A program made the translations under genes and the position numbers. 64,000 nt of DNA, from NCBI RefSeq assembly GCF_030695125.1, contig NZ_JAUYTP010000031.1, positions 124,001-188,000 of the forward strand, given 5' to 3'. Numbering within the stretch: position 1 is the stretch's first letter; every line of letters starts with the position of its first letter. The notes under the pieces are model-generated. The model did not search any database. It was not told the origin of the DNA and saw only the letters and a list, made by a program, of their open reading frames with translations. This document shows positions 25,242 through 34,526 of this stretch, piece after piece. This DNA is from Allobosea sp. (GTDB lineage: Bacteria; Pseudomonadota; Alphaproteobacteria; Rhizobiales; Beijerinckiaceae).

Positions 25242-26207
25242 TCAACCGTAGAGCATCCGCGCCATCGCGGCGTAGAGCGGAATGCCAAGGATCAGATTGA
25301 AGGGGAAGGTCAGCGCCAGCGCGGCGGTGAGGTAGAGGCCCGGATTGGCGTCGGGCAGCGCCATGCGCACGGCTGCGGGCGCGACGATGTAGGAGGCGCT
25401 GGCGGCGAGCGTCGCCATGACGACGGCCCCGCCCTGCGACATGCCCGCCAGCCACGCCGCCGTGACGCCGAGCACCGCGTTCAGAACCGGCGCGACGATG
25501 GCGAAGACCGCAATAGCAGGCCCGTTTTCGCGCCAGGCTTCCGCCCGTTCCATCGCCTGCCGCCCGAGATCGAGCAGGAACAGGCAGAGCAGCCCGCGAA
25601 ACAGATCCCCGAACAGCGGCTTGACCGGCGCCAGCCCCTGATGGCCGACGACAAGGCCGATGATCAGGCCGCCGAACAGCAGGACGATGCTCTTGCTGGA
25701 GAGAATCCGCGCCAGCACGGCACCGAGCGCCTGGCCGTCCTTCTGCCCGCGCCCGGCGAGCAACAGCGCGACAACGATCGCGGGCGCCTCCATCAGCGCC
25801 AGAAGCGCGGTGACGGTGGGCTCATAGCGCATGCCGATCGCATCGAGATAACTCAGCACGGCCAGGAAGGTCACCGCCGAGACCGAGCCGTAATGAGCCG
25901 CCAGCGCCGCCGCGTCGCGTGGCGCCAGCCCGACCAGACGGCGCAAAGCGGCATGGCACCAAAGCGGAATGACGATGCACAACGTCAGCGCCGCCAGGAT
26001 CGGCAGGGCCATCGTCGCGGGCGAGACGGTTGCGAGATCGGCCCCGCCCTTCAGCCCGATCGCCAGCATCAGATAGATCGACAGGGCGGTGAAAACCGGC
26101 TCCGGGAGGCGCAGATCGCTGCGAATGAGGGCCGCGAACCCGCCGAGCACGAAGCACAGGGTCATCGGCGAAAACAGGTTGGCGGCGGCCAGTTGCAGCG
26201 ACGTCAT
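25242..26207 (-). CDS. SbtA-type sodium-dependent bicarbonate permease family
   Basis: A 321-residue membrane protein with about ten helices in two inverted halves, matching the SbtA/DUF897 family: LFSPMTLCFVLGGFAALIRSDLRLPEPVFTALSIYLMLAIGLKGG at 12-56, AAHYGSVSAVTFLAVLSYLD near 125, LEAPAIVVALLLA-like (here MEAPAIVV) near 160, and ATLAASASYIVAPAAVRMALP near 270. Cyanobacterial SbtA imports bicarbonate with sodium. The partner SbtB (PII-like) gene is absent here. The ATG at 26207 is preferred over a TTG at 26276. A LysR gene lies directly upstream in the same direction, with a LysR-type box between. Confidence 0.85.
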   Translation of the reverse strand: MTSLQLAAANLFSPMTLCFVLGGFAALIRSDLRLPEPVFTALSIYLMLAIGLKGGADLATVSPATMALPILAALTLCIVIPLWCHAALRRLVGLAPRDAAALAAHYGSVSAVTFLAVLSYLDAIGMRYEPTVTALLALMEAPAIVVALLLAGRGQKDGQALGAVLARILSSKSIVLLFGGLIIGLVVGHQGLAPVKPLFGDLFRGLLCLFLLDLGRQAMERAEAWRENGPAIAVFAIVAPVLNAVLGVTAAWLAGMSQGGAVVMATLAASASYIVAPAAVRMALPDANPGLYLTAALALTFPFNLILGIPLYAAMARMLYG

Positions 26208-26282
26208 CGGCAGGTTCCAGGTGGAGGCTGCTGCCGATAACGCACCGATTGCATTGCGCAAACACGCCAATACCAATCCAAA

Positions 26283-26301
26283 CGATTGATAAATTCAATC
26301 G
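26283..26301. promoter_or_regulatory. LysR-type binding box upstream of the SbtA-like gene
   Basis: CGATTGA-TAAAT-TCAATCG is a perfect 7-bp inverted repeat and contains a T-N11-A core (T26286, A26298), the classic LysR-type recognition pattern. It lies 76-94 bases upstream of the SbtA-like start and 41 bases beyond the lysR stop. It stands out as AT-rich in a GC-rich region. Confidence 0.65.
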
Positions 26302-26341
26302 ATCGAACGTCCCACCGGACGCAGCGAGGGGCGGCAGCCGG

Positions 26342-27256
26342 TCACCCCCGTGCGGCGGCCGCTTCCAGGGACTGTACGATGTGGTCGCCCAGGCGCTCCG
26401 CCGCGGGCGCGCGCGCCCCCGGCGCCCGGTAGAGGACGATCTCGGTCGCCGGCAGAACCGGCAGGCGATGCTCCGCTTCGCCGAGGACGACGAGATCGGC
26501 AGGGACCATCTCGCGCGGCAGCACCGTGACGCCCAGCCCCGCCCGCACGGCCGCCTGCAGCCCGGCGAGGCTGGGGCTGGTCAGCACCATGCGCCAGGGA
26601 CGGCCCGCCGCATCGAGCGCCGCCAGCGTGCCGCGGCGATAGACATCCGGTGCGGGCGCCAGCACCAGCGGCAGTGGCTCGCCCGCGGCGAGAACCAGCC
26701 GCGCGCCCGCGACCCAGACCAGGGCCTCGCGCCAGACGGCGGCACCGCCGGCATCGGCCGCGTCGGGCGCCTGATCGGGCTGGAGGGCGCGCTTGAACAG
26801 GACGAGGTCGTATTGTCCCTTCGAAAAGCCGTCGAGCAGATTGACCGTGAAGTCGCAATGGACGGCGAGCGCGACCTGCGGATAGGCCCGCGCGAAGCGT
26901 GCCAGCACATCGGCGAGATGGACGGTGGCGAAATCCTCGGGAGTGCCGAGCCGGACGATGCCGCCGACCTCCGGCTCCATCAACCGCGCCCGCGCCTCGT
27001 CGCTGATCTGCAGGATCTGTCGGGCATAGGTCACCAGGATCTCGCCCTGCGGCGTCAGGACCGTGCGCCCTCCGCGCCCGCCCTCGCGCAGGAACAGCGT
27101 CTGGCCAAGCCCGGCCTCGAGGCGCTTGATCTGCAGCGAGATCGTCGATTGCGTGCGCCCGATCCGCTCGGCGGCCCGGGAGAAGCCGCCGCAATCGGCA
27201 ATCGCCGTGAAGCTGCGCAGCAGGTCGAGGTCGAAAGGCGGAAGCGGTGTCGGCAT
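26342..27256 (-). CDS. LysR family transcription regulator
   Basis: A 304-residue LysR-type regulator. The HTH at about 8-67 is clear (FDLDLLRSFTAIADCGGFSRAAERIGRTQSTISLQIKRLEAGLGQTLFLR), followed by a two-lobed effector domain (GGIVRLGTPEDFATVHLADVLARF near 97; late AAVRAGLGVTVLPREMV). It is transcribed in the same direction as, and just before, the SbtA-like permease gene rather than divergently, and the LysR-type box lies between them. The HTH resembles LrhA/HexA-type regulators more than CbbR, so a bicarbonate-sensing role is inference. Confidence 0.92.
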   Translation of the reverse strand: MPTPLPPFDLDLLRSFTAIADCGGFSRAAERIGRTQSTISLQIKRLEAGLGQTLFLREGGRGGRTVLTPQGEILVTYARQILQISDEARARLMEPEVGGIVRLGTPEDFATVHLADVLARFARAYPQVALAVHCDFTVNLLDGFSKGQYDLVLFKRALQPDQAPDAADAGGAAVWREALVWVAGARLVLAAGEPLPLVLAPAPDVYRRGTLAALDAAGRPWRMVLTSPSLAGLQAAVRAGLGVTVLPREMVPADLVVLGEAEHRLPVLPATEIVLYRAPGARAPAAERLGDHIVQSLEAAAARG

Positions 27257-27354
27257 CGCACGGTCCCGTCGGAGATCGGAGCCGGCGACATAAGCACGGG
27301 CGCGCGTCGATGGGCTATGCGGCCCCCGCCCGGTGTCGTTCCGGACGCCCGCTT

Positions 27355-27383
27355 GCGGACCCGCCCCGTCGGAGCGGGTCCGC
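27355..27383 (-). terminator. hairpin after the TRAP dctP gene
   Basis: Perfect 10-bp stem GCGGACCCGC/GCGGGTCCGC with a 9-base loop, about 32 bases after the dctP stop, where the hyuAB-dctQMP operon ends. No T-run on the minus side, so it may stabilise the 3' end more than terminate. Confidence 0.55.
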
Positions 27384-27415
27384 CGGGGCGAGCGCAGGCT
27401 GTCGGCGGCGTCGGC

Positions 27416-28459
27416 CTACTGACCGATCTTCACCTTGAGGAACTCGCCGATGGTGCCGTTCCAAGTGGTGACGCACTCCGCCCCGCAGCGGCTGGCGAAG
27501 GCGGGCAGGATGACCTTGGTCAGCGCATCCTTGCGCAGCGCCTCATCCTCCGGCGTCACCGGCACGAGCCTCATGGCGGCCGGCGGCCCCTCGCTGCAGG
27601 CATTGCCGGTGTTGCAGTCGAGGCCGGTCTGGGTCTCGGTCTTGGCCTGGTCGAAGATCGAATCCTCGAGCTTGCGCAGGTTGGTGGTCAGGAAGGCCTG
27701 CACCTTCGGATCGAGCGTGTTCCACCACTTCAGATTGGCGAGCTGCGCCGAGAGGCCGAAATTGATCGGCATCGGGGAGATGAACTTCGCGCTCTCATGC
27801 CATTTCGAGCGATAGCCGGAGAGCGCGCCGGTGATGGCGCAGTCGATCACGCCGCTGGCGAGCGCCGGCTGGACCTCGGCGAAGGCGAGGTTGATCGGCG
27901 AGCCACCGATATGGCCGACAAAGGCCTGCTGCGAGGCGCCCGACGCGCGGACCTTGCGGCCCTTGAGGTCGGAGACCTTGGTGAAGGCGTCGCGGCAATA
28001 GATCACCTGCGCCTGATAGGTGCCGAAGCCGAGCAGCTTGAGGCCGTGCTTCTCCTCGAGAAACTTGGCGTAGGTCGGGCGGAAGACCTCGACGACCTTC
28101 TGCAGTTCCTCGACCGAGCCGACGAGGCCGACGAGATCGGTCGCCTCGTTCATCGGGACTTCGCCCGAATTGTAGTTCAGCACCGTGGTGGCGAATTGCA
28201 GCGTGCCGGCCGAGACGAGGCGGAAGATCTCGGGCCCCTTGAAGCCGAGCTCGGTGAAGGGCTTGACCTGAACCTTGATCGCCCCGCCCGATTCCTTCGG
28301 CACCGTCTCATTCCAGAACGGCACCTCGCGGTTGGTGTACATCGACAGATTGCCGATGCTGCCGACGGCATTGAAGCTCGTCGCGGGCAGCCCCTGGGCG
28401 TGGGCCGCGCCCCCGAGGAGAGTGGCGGCAAGGGCGGCGATCGGGACCAGGCGTTTCAT
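27416..28459 (-). CDS. dctP: TRAP solute-binding protein DctP
   Basis: Periplasmic receptor of the second TRAP system, 347 residues from the ATG at 28459 (MKRLVPIAALAATLLGGAAHAQG), which has AGAGGAG nine bases upstream and a typical signal peptide. Features include SAGTLQFATTVLNYNSGEVP, DLKGRKVRASGASQQAFVGHIGG (family arginine region) and LAFAEVQPALASGVIDCAITGALSGYRSKWHE. Two cysteine pairs in the C-terminal third (LDCNTGNACS, SRCGAECVT) are unusual and could form disulfides. It is last in an operon with hyuA, hyuB, dctQ and dctM, so the ligand may be a hydantoin, oxoproline or related amide. Confidence 0.92.
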   Translation of the reverse strand: MKRLVPIAALAATLLGGAAHAQGLPATSFNAVGSIGNLSMYTNREVPFWNETVPKESGGAIKVQVKPFTELGFKGPEIFRLVSAGTLQFATTVLNYNSGEVPMNEATDLVGLVGSVEELQKVVEVFRPTYAKFLEEKHGLKLLGFGTYQAQVIYCRDAFTKVSDLKGRKVRASGASQQAFVGHIGGSPINLAFAEVQPALASGVIDCAITGALSGYRSKWHESAKFISPMPINFGLSAQLANLKWWNTLDPKVQAFLTTNLRKLEDSIFDQAKTETQTGLDCNTGNACSEGPPAAMRLVPVTPEDEALRKDALTKVILPAFASRCGAECVTTWNGTIGEFLKVKIGQ

Positions 28460-28511
28460 CGCAGGCTTCTCCTCTGTAGGGCGGGTCATGGTCGGGCGGG
28501 GCATGGCGGCT

Positions 28512-29816
28512 TCAGCCGCCGGCTTTCGGGTTGAGCAGGGTCGGGAGCCAGAGCGCGAGCTGCGGAAAGGCGATCAGAAGCCCGATCATCAGCAGCATCG
28601 CCAGCACGAAGGGCAAGGCGCCCAGGCAGAGATCGGCGAAATTGCCTTTCCCGCGCACGGCCTGGACGACGTAGAGGTTGAGGCCGACCGGGGGCGTGAT
28701 CAGCGCGGCCTCCATCAGGATCACGAAGATGATGCCCCACCAGACCGGGCTGTAGCCGAGCGCGGTGATGACGGGCAGGACGACCGGCGTCGTCGCGATC
28801 ATCATCGACAGCGTCTCCATGAAGCAGCCGAGGACGAGATAGAACACGACGATCGCGACCAGCATGCCGAGCGGCGGCCAGCCCAGCGACAGGACGAGAT
28901 CGGTGATCGCCTTCACCAGCCCGATCGAGACCATCACGAAGTTGAGGAAGAAGGCGGCGATGACGATCAGCATCACCATGCAGGTCGTGCGCACCGTCCC
29001 CTCGAAGGCGCGCAGCAGCACCGGCAGGGTGAGCTGCCGGTTGGCCGCGACAAGCAGCAGCGTCGCCATCAGGCCCAGCGCAGCCGCCTCAGTCGGCGTC
29101 GCGATGCCGGCATAGATCGAGCCGACGACGACGAGGAAGAGCCCCAGCGGCGGGATGAGATGGCGCAGGCCCGCGACGCGCTGGCGCCAGAGATCGCTGG
29201 TGTCGACCTTGGGTCCAGCCCAGTCCGGCCGGTAGAGCGCCAGACCAAGCACCATCAGCGAAAACAGCCCGGCGAGCATAAAGCCGGGGATGAAGCCCGC
29301 CGCATAGAGATCGGCCACCGAGGTGTCGGTCAGCACGGCGTAGATGATCATGTTGATCGAGGGCGGGATCAGGATGCCGAGCGTGCCGCCGGCCGCGATC
29401 GAGCCCAGAAACAGCGGCCGGTTGTAGCCGCCCTTGTCCATGTTGGGGATCGCGACCGTACCGATCGTCGCCGCGGTAGCCACCGACGAGCCGGAGGTCG
29501 CCGCGAAGATCGCGCTCGCCGCGATGTTGGTGTGGATCAGCCTTCCGGGAACGCGGGCGAACCAGGGCGAGAGCGCTGTGAACAAGCGCTCGCTCATGCC
29601 AGACCGGTGCATCAGCTCGCCCATCATGATGAACATGGGCGCGGCGATCAGGATGAAGTCGTTCGACGAATTCCAGGCCAGCTCGCCGACCGCGCCGGTC
29701 ATGGGGAAGAAGGCATAGTTGGCCTGCAGCACATAGGCCATCAGGGCGAGCGCCGCCGCGACCGGGATGCTCAGCCCCACCAGCGCGACGAGCAGGGAAA
29801 CCGCGGTCCCGATCAC
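28512..29816 (-). CDS. dctM: TRAP transporter large permease DctM
   Basis: Twelve-helix permease of 434 residues. Family segments: SVATAATIGTVAIPNMDKGGYNRPLFLGSIAAGGTLGILIPPSINMIIYA around 120-170, DLYAAGFIPGFMLAGLF, TPTEAAALG near 245, and the late ALITPPVGLNLYVVQAV. The start ATG at 29816 overlaps the dctQ stop by four bases, so the two are translationally coupled. It forms the transport core with the dctQ and dctP of this operon. Confidence 0.95.
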   Translation of the reverse strand: MIGTAVSLLVALVGLSIPVAAALALMAYVLQANYAFFPMTGAVGELAWNSSNDFILIAAPMFIMMGELMHRSGMSERLFTALSPWFARVPGRLIHTNIAASAIFAATSGSSVATAATIGTVAIPNMDKGGYNRPLFLGSIAAGGTLGILIPPSINMIIYAVLTDTSVADLYAAGFIPGFMLAGLFSLMVLGLALYRPDWAGPKVDTSDLWRQRVAGLRHLIPPLGLFLVVVGSIYAGIATPTEAAALGLMATLLLVAANRQLTLPVLLRAFEGTVRTTCMVMLIVIAAFFLNFVMVSIGLVKAITDLVLSLGWPPLGMLVAIVVFYLVLGCFMETLSMMIATTPVVLPVITALGYSPVWWGIIFVILMEAALITPPVGLNLYVVQAVRGKGNFADLCLGALPFVLAMLLMIGLLIAFPQLALWLPTLLNPKAGG

Positions 29817-30427
29817 GAGCGGGACTCCGCGCCGGCGGCCGGGTTCTCGACGCCGGACTGCTCGATTTCCTCGGTCACCCGCAGCGAACCGATCAGCGCG
29901 TCGAAGCCAGCGCGGTCATGCGCGATCAGCCGGGCGATCGCCTGGATCGGGATCAGCACAGCCATGCAGGCGAACCACACCAGGCCGACGCACCAGATCC
30001 CCTGCGGCAGCACCATCGGCGTCTGCAGTTGCGACACCGACTTGGCGTTCAAGGCCCAGGATTGGGCCAGCGTGCCCCAGGCGAACCAGGCCAGCGCCAC
30101 GGCGATCAGCGCCAGCGCCAGCGAGGCGATGATGTCGCAGACGATGCGGGCCTTGCCGGGCAGCACGCCAAGCAGGATGTCGACGCGGATATTGGCCTTG
30201 GACGTGACGGTGAAGGCCAGTCCCAGCCCGATGCAGGCGGCCAGCGCGTAGCCGGAGATCTCGAAGCTCTCGACCATGCCGCGCTTGAACAGGTAGCGCG
30301 TGATCACGTCGATGGTGATGAGGAAGCTGCAGCCGACCAGGACGATCGCTCCCGCAGCCCAGGCCAGGATGCGCGAGATGCGCTGCGGCAGCGGCTCGTC
30401 GGGAAGAAGACGGGAGAGGTCGCTCAT
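29813..30427 (-). CDS. dctQ: TRAP transporter small permease DctQ
   Basis: Four-helix small subunit, 204 residues from the ATG at 30427 (MSDLSRLLPDEPLPQRISRIL). Membrane segments lie near 25-45, 58-82, 98-122 and 138-162, with VIYSFEI-like core FEISGYALAACIGLGLAFTVTSKANIRVDILL. The ribosome site is weak, and a longer in-frame form from 30514 is possible but adds no conserved sequence. The gene overlaps dctM by four bases and follows hyuB after a 132-base gap. Confidence 0.88.
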   Translation of the reverse strand: MSDLSRLLPDEPLPQRISRILAWAAGAIVLVGCSFLITIDVITRYLFKRGMVESFEISGYALAACIGLGLAFTVTSKANIRVDILLGVLPGKARIVCDIIASLALALIAVALAWFAWGTLAQSWALNAKSVSQLQTPMVLPQGIWCVGLVWFACMAVLIPIQAIARLIAHDRAGFDALIGSLRVTEEIEQSGVENPAAGAESRS

Positions 30428-30559
30428 GGACGCGCCGGGCTGCGCGGGCGGGTTGTCATTTTCATCAAGGCCGGTCTCCGGGCGCCCGCTGCGCGTCACT
30501 TCGCATGTGACCACGCGTCAGGGTCGCCATGCAATAGTCCCGCCAGCACGGCGCGCCGG

Positions 30560-32203
30560 TCACGAGACGTAGCCATCGGCCCTGTCGGCGGCGATGGCCG
30601 CGGGATCGCGCTCGCGGGGGTCGCCATGGCCGCCGCCGCCCGGCGTCTCCATGCGGACGATGTCGCCGGCCCTGAGCACACAGCCGATCGTCTTGGCCGC
30701 CAGTTCCGTGACCTGTCCGTCGCGGATCAGGCTGAGGCGCCCGCCGCGTCCGGGCTCGCCGCCGGCCAGCCCGTAAGGCTGCGAGGCAAAGGCGTCGAAG
30801 GAGGCGTTGAGCAGGCCGTGTTCGGCGATGAAGCGCCATTCTCTGACCAGCCCGAGGCCGCCGCGCATCCGACCCGCGCCGCCTGAACCGGGCAGGAAGC
30901 CGTAATGCGTGAAGCGCAGCGGGAAGATCGCCTCGATCATCTCGATCGGCGTGTTCTGGCCGTTGTGGAAGCCGGCCGAGAGACCCGAGGGGCCGTCAGC
31001 CTCCGGATGGCCACCCCAGCCGCCGATCTCGGCGTCGAAATAGACCTGCCGGCGGCCATCGGCATGGCGGATATTGACCGCGTGGTTGAAGGTCACGCCG
31101 TAATAGGAGGCAGGAATGCGCTCGGGGATCGCCTCCGCGAAGGCCCTCAGCACCGCGGTCGCGATCCGGTGGCCGGTCAGCATGCGCATCGAAACCGGTG
31201 CCGGAAACTGGGCGCTGACGAGAAGACCGTCGGGCGCGCTGACGGTGATCGGCCGGTAGCAGCCCGAGTTGGCGGTCGCCTCGATGCCGGACGCCGCAAT
31301 CACGGCGTAATAGACAGCCGAGCGCGTCGTCGCCATCGTCGCATTGATCGGCCCGCGCGCCTGCGGCGAGGAGCCCTCGAAATCGACGGTGAGCCGGTCG
31401 CCCGCGATCGTCAGCGTCACCGCGATGCGCTTTTGCCCGGCCTCCATGCCGTCGCCGTCGACGAAATCCTCCGCCTGGTAGACGCCGTCGGGCAGCGCGG
31501 TCAGAGCGGCGCGCATCGCCGTCTCGGAATGGTCGAGCAGGGCCTGCCCGACCTCGCGCAGCGTCTCGACGCCATAGCGCGCCGCGAGCTGTCGCATCGC
31601 CCTGGCGCCGACCTCGAGCGCCGCAATCTGGCTGAGAAAATCGCCGCGGAAGGTCTCGGGCTCGCGGACATTCTGCAGGATGGTGGCGAAGAGATCGTCC
31701 TGCATCTCGCCTTCGCGGACGATCTTCACCGGCGGCAGCCGCAGGCCCTCCTGGAAGATCTCGACGGCATGGGCGTTGTAGCCGCCGGCCGCGCCGCCGC
31801 CGACATCGACATGGTGGATCAGGACGCAGGTGATGGCGATGCGCGCGCCTTCGACGAAAACCGGCTTGAAGGCGAGGAAATCCGGCAGATGCTGGCCGCC
31901 GCAATAGGGATCGTTGGTGACGACGACGTCGCCCTCCCGCCAGCGCTCCAGCGGCAGATGCCGGGCGATGATCTCCTGCAGGCAGAGCTCCATCGAATTG
32001 AGATGGACCGGCATGCGCGCCGCCTGGGCGATGTTGCGGCCCTCCCCGTCGAACACCGCCGTCGAATAGTCGAGCAGCTCGCGCACCGTGGTCGAACGAC
32101 TGGTGCGCCAGACCGTGATCGACATCTCCTCGGCCGCCGAGACCAGCGCATGCGAGACGATTTCGAGGAGGACGGGATCGACCTTGCTATCGACCTGGCT
32201 CAT
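30560..32203 (-). CDS. hyuB: hydantoinase B/oxoprolinase family protein
   Basis: A 547-residue subunit of the ATP-dependent hydantoinase/oxoprolinase/acetone carboxylase superfamily. Family blocks: DPVLLEIVSHALVSAAEEMSITVWRTSRSTTVRELLDYSTAVFD at 7-50, GDVVVTNDPYCGGQHLPDF near 90-108, a HHVDVGGGAAGGYN metal or active-site stretch near 127, and the late ETPGGGGHGDPRERDP. It overlaps hyuA by four bases, and together they would open a cyclic amide such as N-methylhydantoin or 5-oxoproline at the cost of ATP. The downstream TRAP genes probably bring in the substrate. Confidence 0.94.
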   Translation of the reverse strand: MSQVDSKVDPVLLEIVSHALVSAAEEMSITVWRTSRSTTVRELLDYSTAVFDGEGRNIAQAARMPVHLNSMELCLQEIIARHLPLERWREGDVVVTNDPYCGGQHLPDFLAFKPVFVEGARIAITCVLIHHVDVGGGAAGGYNAHAVEIFQEGLRLPPVKIVREGEMQDDLFATILQNVREPETFRGDFLSQIAALEVGARAMRQLAARYGVETLREVGQALLDHSETAMRAALTALPDGVYQAEDFVDGDGMEAGQKRIAVTLTIAGDRLTVDFEGSSPQARGPINATMATTRSAVYYAVIAASGIEATANSGCYRPITVSAPDGLLVSAQFPAPVSMRMLTGHRIATAVLRAFAEAIPERIPASYYGVTFNHAVNIRHADGRRQVYFDAEIGGWGGHPEADGPSGLSAGFHNGQNTPIEMIEAIFPLRFTHYGFLPGSGGAGRMRGGLGLVREWRFIAEHGLLNASFDAFASQPYGLAGGEPGRGGRLSLIRDGQVTELAAKTIGCVLRAGDIVRMETPGGGGHGDPRERDPAAIAADRADGYVS

Positions 32204-34257
32204 GACAGCGTCTCCCGGGTCGCGACGAGATCGCCCGAGGGCCGGACGACGAGCCGCCAGCCGGCGGGGATGATCAGCGTGGTGTAGGCCTGCTCGATGA
32301 TGGCCGGGCCATCGACGACCGTGCCGGCGCCGAGCTTGCCCTGCTCGTGGACCGGGGCTTGCGTCCAGGCGCCACCGAGATGGACCTGGCGCTGTCGGGC
32401 AGTGTCTGCCTGGCCGGCCAGCGGCGCACTGGCGGTCGCCATGCCGCCGAGCAGCCCGACCGCCGCCAGCCGCATCGTCACCAGCTCGACCGTCTCGTCG
32501 GGGTCGTCGAAGGAGAAGCGCTGGCGGTGCGCCTCGTGGAAGCGCTCGCAGAGCCGCGCGAGAGCCGCGTCGTCCTGCGGGACCTCGTCCAGCGGCACCA
32601 GCAGCTCGAAGGCCTGGCCGCGATAGCGCAGATCGGCCGCGAGTTCGAGGCGACGCTGCTCCGTGGGCAGGCCGTCGGCCGCCAAAAGCGCCTCGCCCTC
32701 GGCCAGCAGTTCGCCGGCGAGCACGGCGAAAGCCGGAGCGGCGCCGGCTTTCAGCGGCAGGACGCGGGTGCGGGCAAGGTCATGGACGATGTCGGATTGC
32801 AGGATGCCATGGGCCGAAAACGTCGAGGGATCCTTGGGAAAGATCACCGTGGTCATGCCGAGTTCCTCGGCGACCTCGACGGCATGGAGCCCGCCCGCCC
32901 CGCCGAAGGACATCAGCGCGAAATCGCGCGGATCGAGCCCGCGCTCGAACAGCGAGAGCTTGATCGCCCCGGCGAGCTTGGCGACGACGACGGCGAGGAT
33001 GCCGGCCGCCGCGCGATCGCGGTCGAGTCCGAGCGGTCCGGCGATGCGGGTCTCCAGTGCCGTGCGGGCGCCGTCGAGATCGAGCGCAAATTCGCCGCCG
33101 AGGAAGGTCACGGGGTCGAGCCGCCCGAGGATGAGGTTCACGTCGGTGACGGTCGGCTCGGTGCCGCCGCGCCCATAGCAGACCGGGCCGGGCCTGGCGC
33201 CGGCGCTGCGCGGGCCGACCTGGAGCCGCCCCGACGCGTCGAGCGAGGCGATCGAGCCACCCCCGGCACCGATCGTGCGCATGTCGACCATCGGCACGCG
33301 CACCGGCAGGCCGTCGATATCCCCCTGCGCGACGACGGCGCGGCGGCCCTCGCGGATGACGGCGACGTCATAGCTGGTGCCGCCCATGTCGACGCCCACG
33401 ACATTCGGAAAACCGAGCTGGCGCGCGACGCCCTCGGCCGCCAGCACGCCGCCGGACGGCCCCGAGAGCAGCAGCTTGACCGGCGCCTCGCCGGCCGCAC
33501 GCGGCGTGGTCGCCCCGCCATTGGATTGCACGAGATAGAGCGGCGCGGTCAGCCCCTCGGCGGCGATCCGCGCCAGCAGCGCGTCGATATAGCGCCGCAC
33601 CACCGGGATGAGCAGTGCGTTGAGCACCGTCGTCGAGGTCCTCTCGAACTCGCGAATCTCGGGCGAGACCTCGTGCGAGCAGGACACCGCCAGATCCGGC
33701 AGCCGCGCCAGCAGGCGGTCGCGGATCGCGATCTCATGGGCCGGGTTGGTGAAGCCGTTGAGCAGCGCGATGGCGCAGACGCTCGCGCCCGAGGCGGCGA
33801 CGCGGTCGATCGCCGCCTCGACGCTGGCTGCGTCGAGAGCGGTCAGCACCTCGCCAACGGGTCCGATGCGCTCGACCACGCCGAAACGCCGCCGCCGCGG
33901 CACCAGAACGGCCTGCGGCTCCGGCTTGAGGCGGTAGATCTCCTTGCGGGCGTGACGGCCGATCTCCAGCACGTCCTCGAAGCCCGCCGTGGTGATCAGC
34001 GCGCCCTCGGGCAGGTTGCGGGTGAGCACCGCATTGGTCGCGATCGTGGTGCCATGCATCAGCAGGCCGACATCGGCCAGCGCGAAGCCGAAGCGCGAAG
34101 CCGCGCCCTTGATCGCATTCATCAGGCCCAGCGACGGGTCGTCGGGTGTCGTCGCGGCCTTGAAGCTCTGGGTCTGCCCGCTCGCCTCGTCGAGGAATTC
34201 GAGGTCCGTGAAGGTTCCGCCGATATCCACGGCGATGCGGATCCGTCTGGCCTGCAT
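32200..34257 (-). CDS. hyuA: hydantoinase A/oxoprolinase family protein
   Basis: A 685-residue ATP-using subunit with an actin-like fold. Visible blocks: VDIGGTFTDLEF at 10-21 (phosphate loop), LMHGTTIATNAVLTRNLPEGALITT near 65-90, CSHEVSPEIREFERTSTTVLNALL near 185, GPSGGVLAAEGVARQ near 260, VGVDMGGTSYDVAVI near 280 and FGGAGGLHAVEVAEELGM near 445. The start at 34257 is placed at the first codon before the conserved DIGGTFTD block; it has no strong Shine-Dalgarno. First gene of the hyuAB-dctQMP operon. Substrate unknown; 5-oxoproline, hydantoins or acetone-like ketones occur in the family. Confidence 0.95.
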   Translation of the reverse strand: MQARRIRIAVDIGGTFTDLEFLDEASGQTQSFKAATTPDDPSLGLMNAIKGAASRFGFALADVGLLMHGTTIATNAVLTRNLPEGALITTAGFEDVLEIGRHARKEIYRLKPEPQAVLVPRRRRFGVVERIGPVGEVLTALDAASVEAAIDRVAASGASVCAIALLNGFTNPAHEIAIRDRLLARLPDLAVSCSHEVSPEIREFERTSTTVLNALLIPVVRRYIDALLARIAAEGLTAPLYLVQSNGGATTPRAAGEAPVKLLLSGPSGGVLAAEGVARQLGFPNVVGVDMGGTSYDVAVIREGRRAVVAQGDIDGLPVRVPMVDMRTIGAGGGSIASLDASGRLQVGPRSAGARPGPVCYGRGGTEPTVTDVNLILGRLDPVTFLGGEFALDLDGARTALETRIAGPLGLDRDRAAAGILAVVVAKLAGAIKLSLFERGLDPRDFALMSFGGAGGLHAVEVAEELGMTTVIFPKDPSTFSAHGILQSDIVHDLARTRVLPLKAGAAPAFAVLAGELLAEGEALLAADGLPTEQRRLELAADLRYRGQAFELLVPLDEVPQDDAALARLCERFHEAHRQRFSFDDPDETVELVTMRLAAVGLLGGMATASAPLAGQADTARQRQVHLGGAWTQAPVHEQGKLGAGTVVDGPAIIEQAYTTLIIPAGWRLVVRPSGDLVATRETLS

Positions 34258-34526
34258 AAGATGTCTTGGATCCAAACTGAGGAGGGGCTGATCGAGGCGC
34301 ATCAGGATGCGATACCCTGCAACCCGAAGTCCAGCGGCAACCGAGGTCGACTGACGGCTCTTCGCGATCGCCCGCGCCGTCCGTCGAGTCTCGTTGACAG
34401 CCGACGGGGCGCCATGACACCACCATGTCCGTCGAACGGCCGGCGCCGGCCAGCAGATCCCCCGATATCGCAAGCCATTGCAGTATCGTCTTCGAATTGA
34501 AGACCGCGGCTAGACAGATCAATGCG

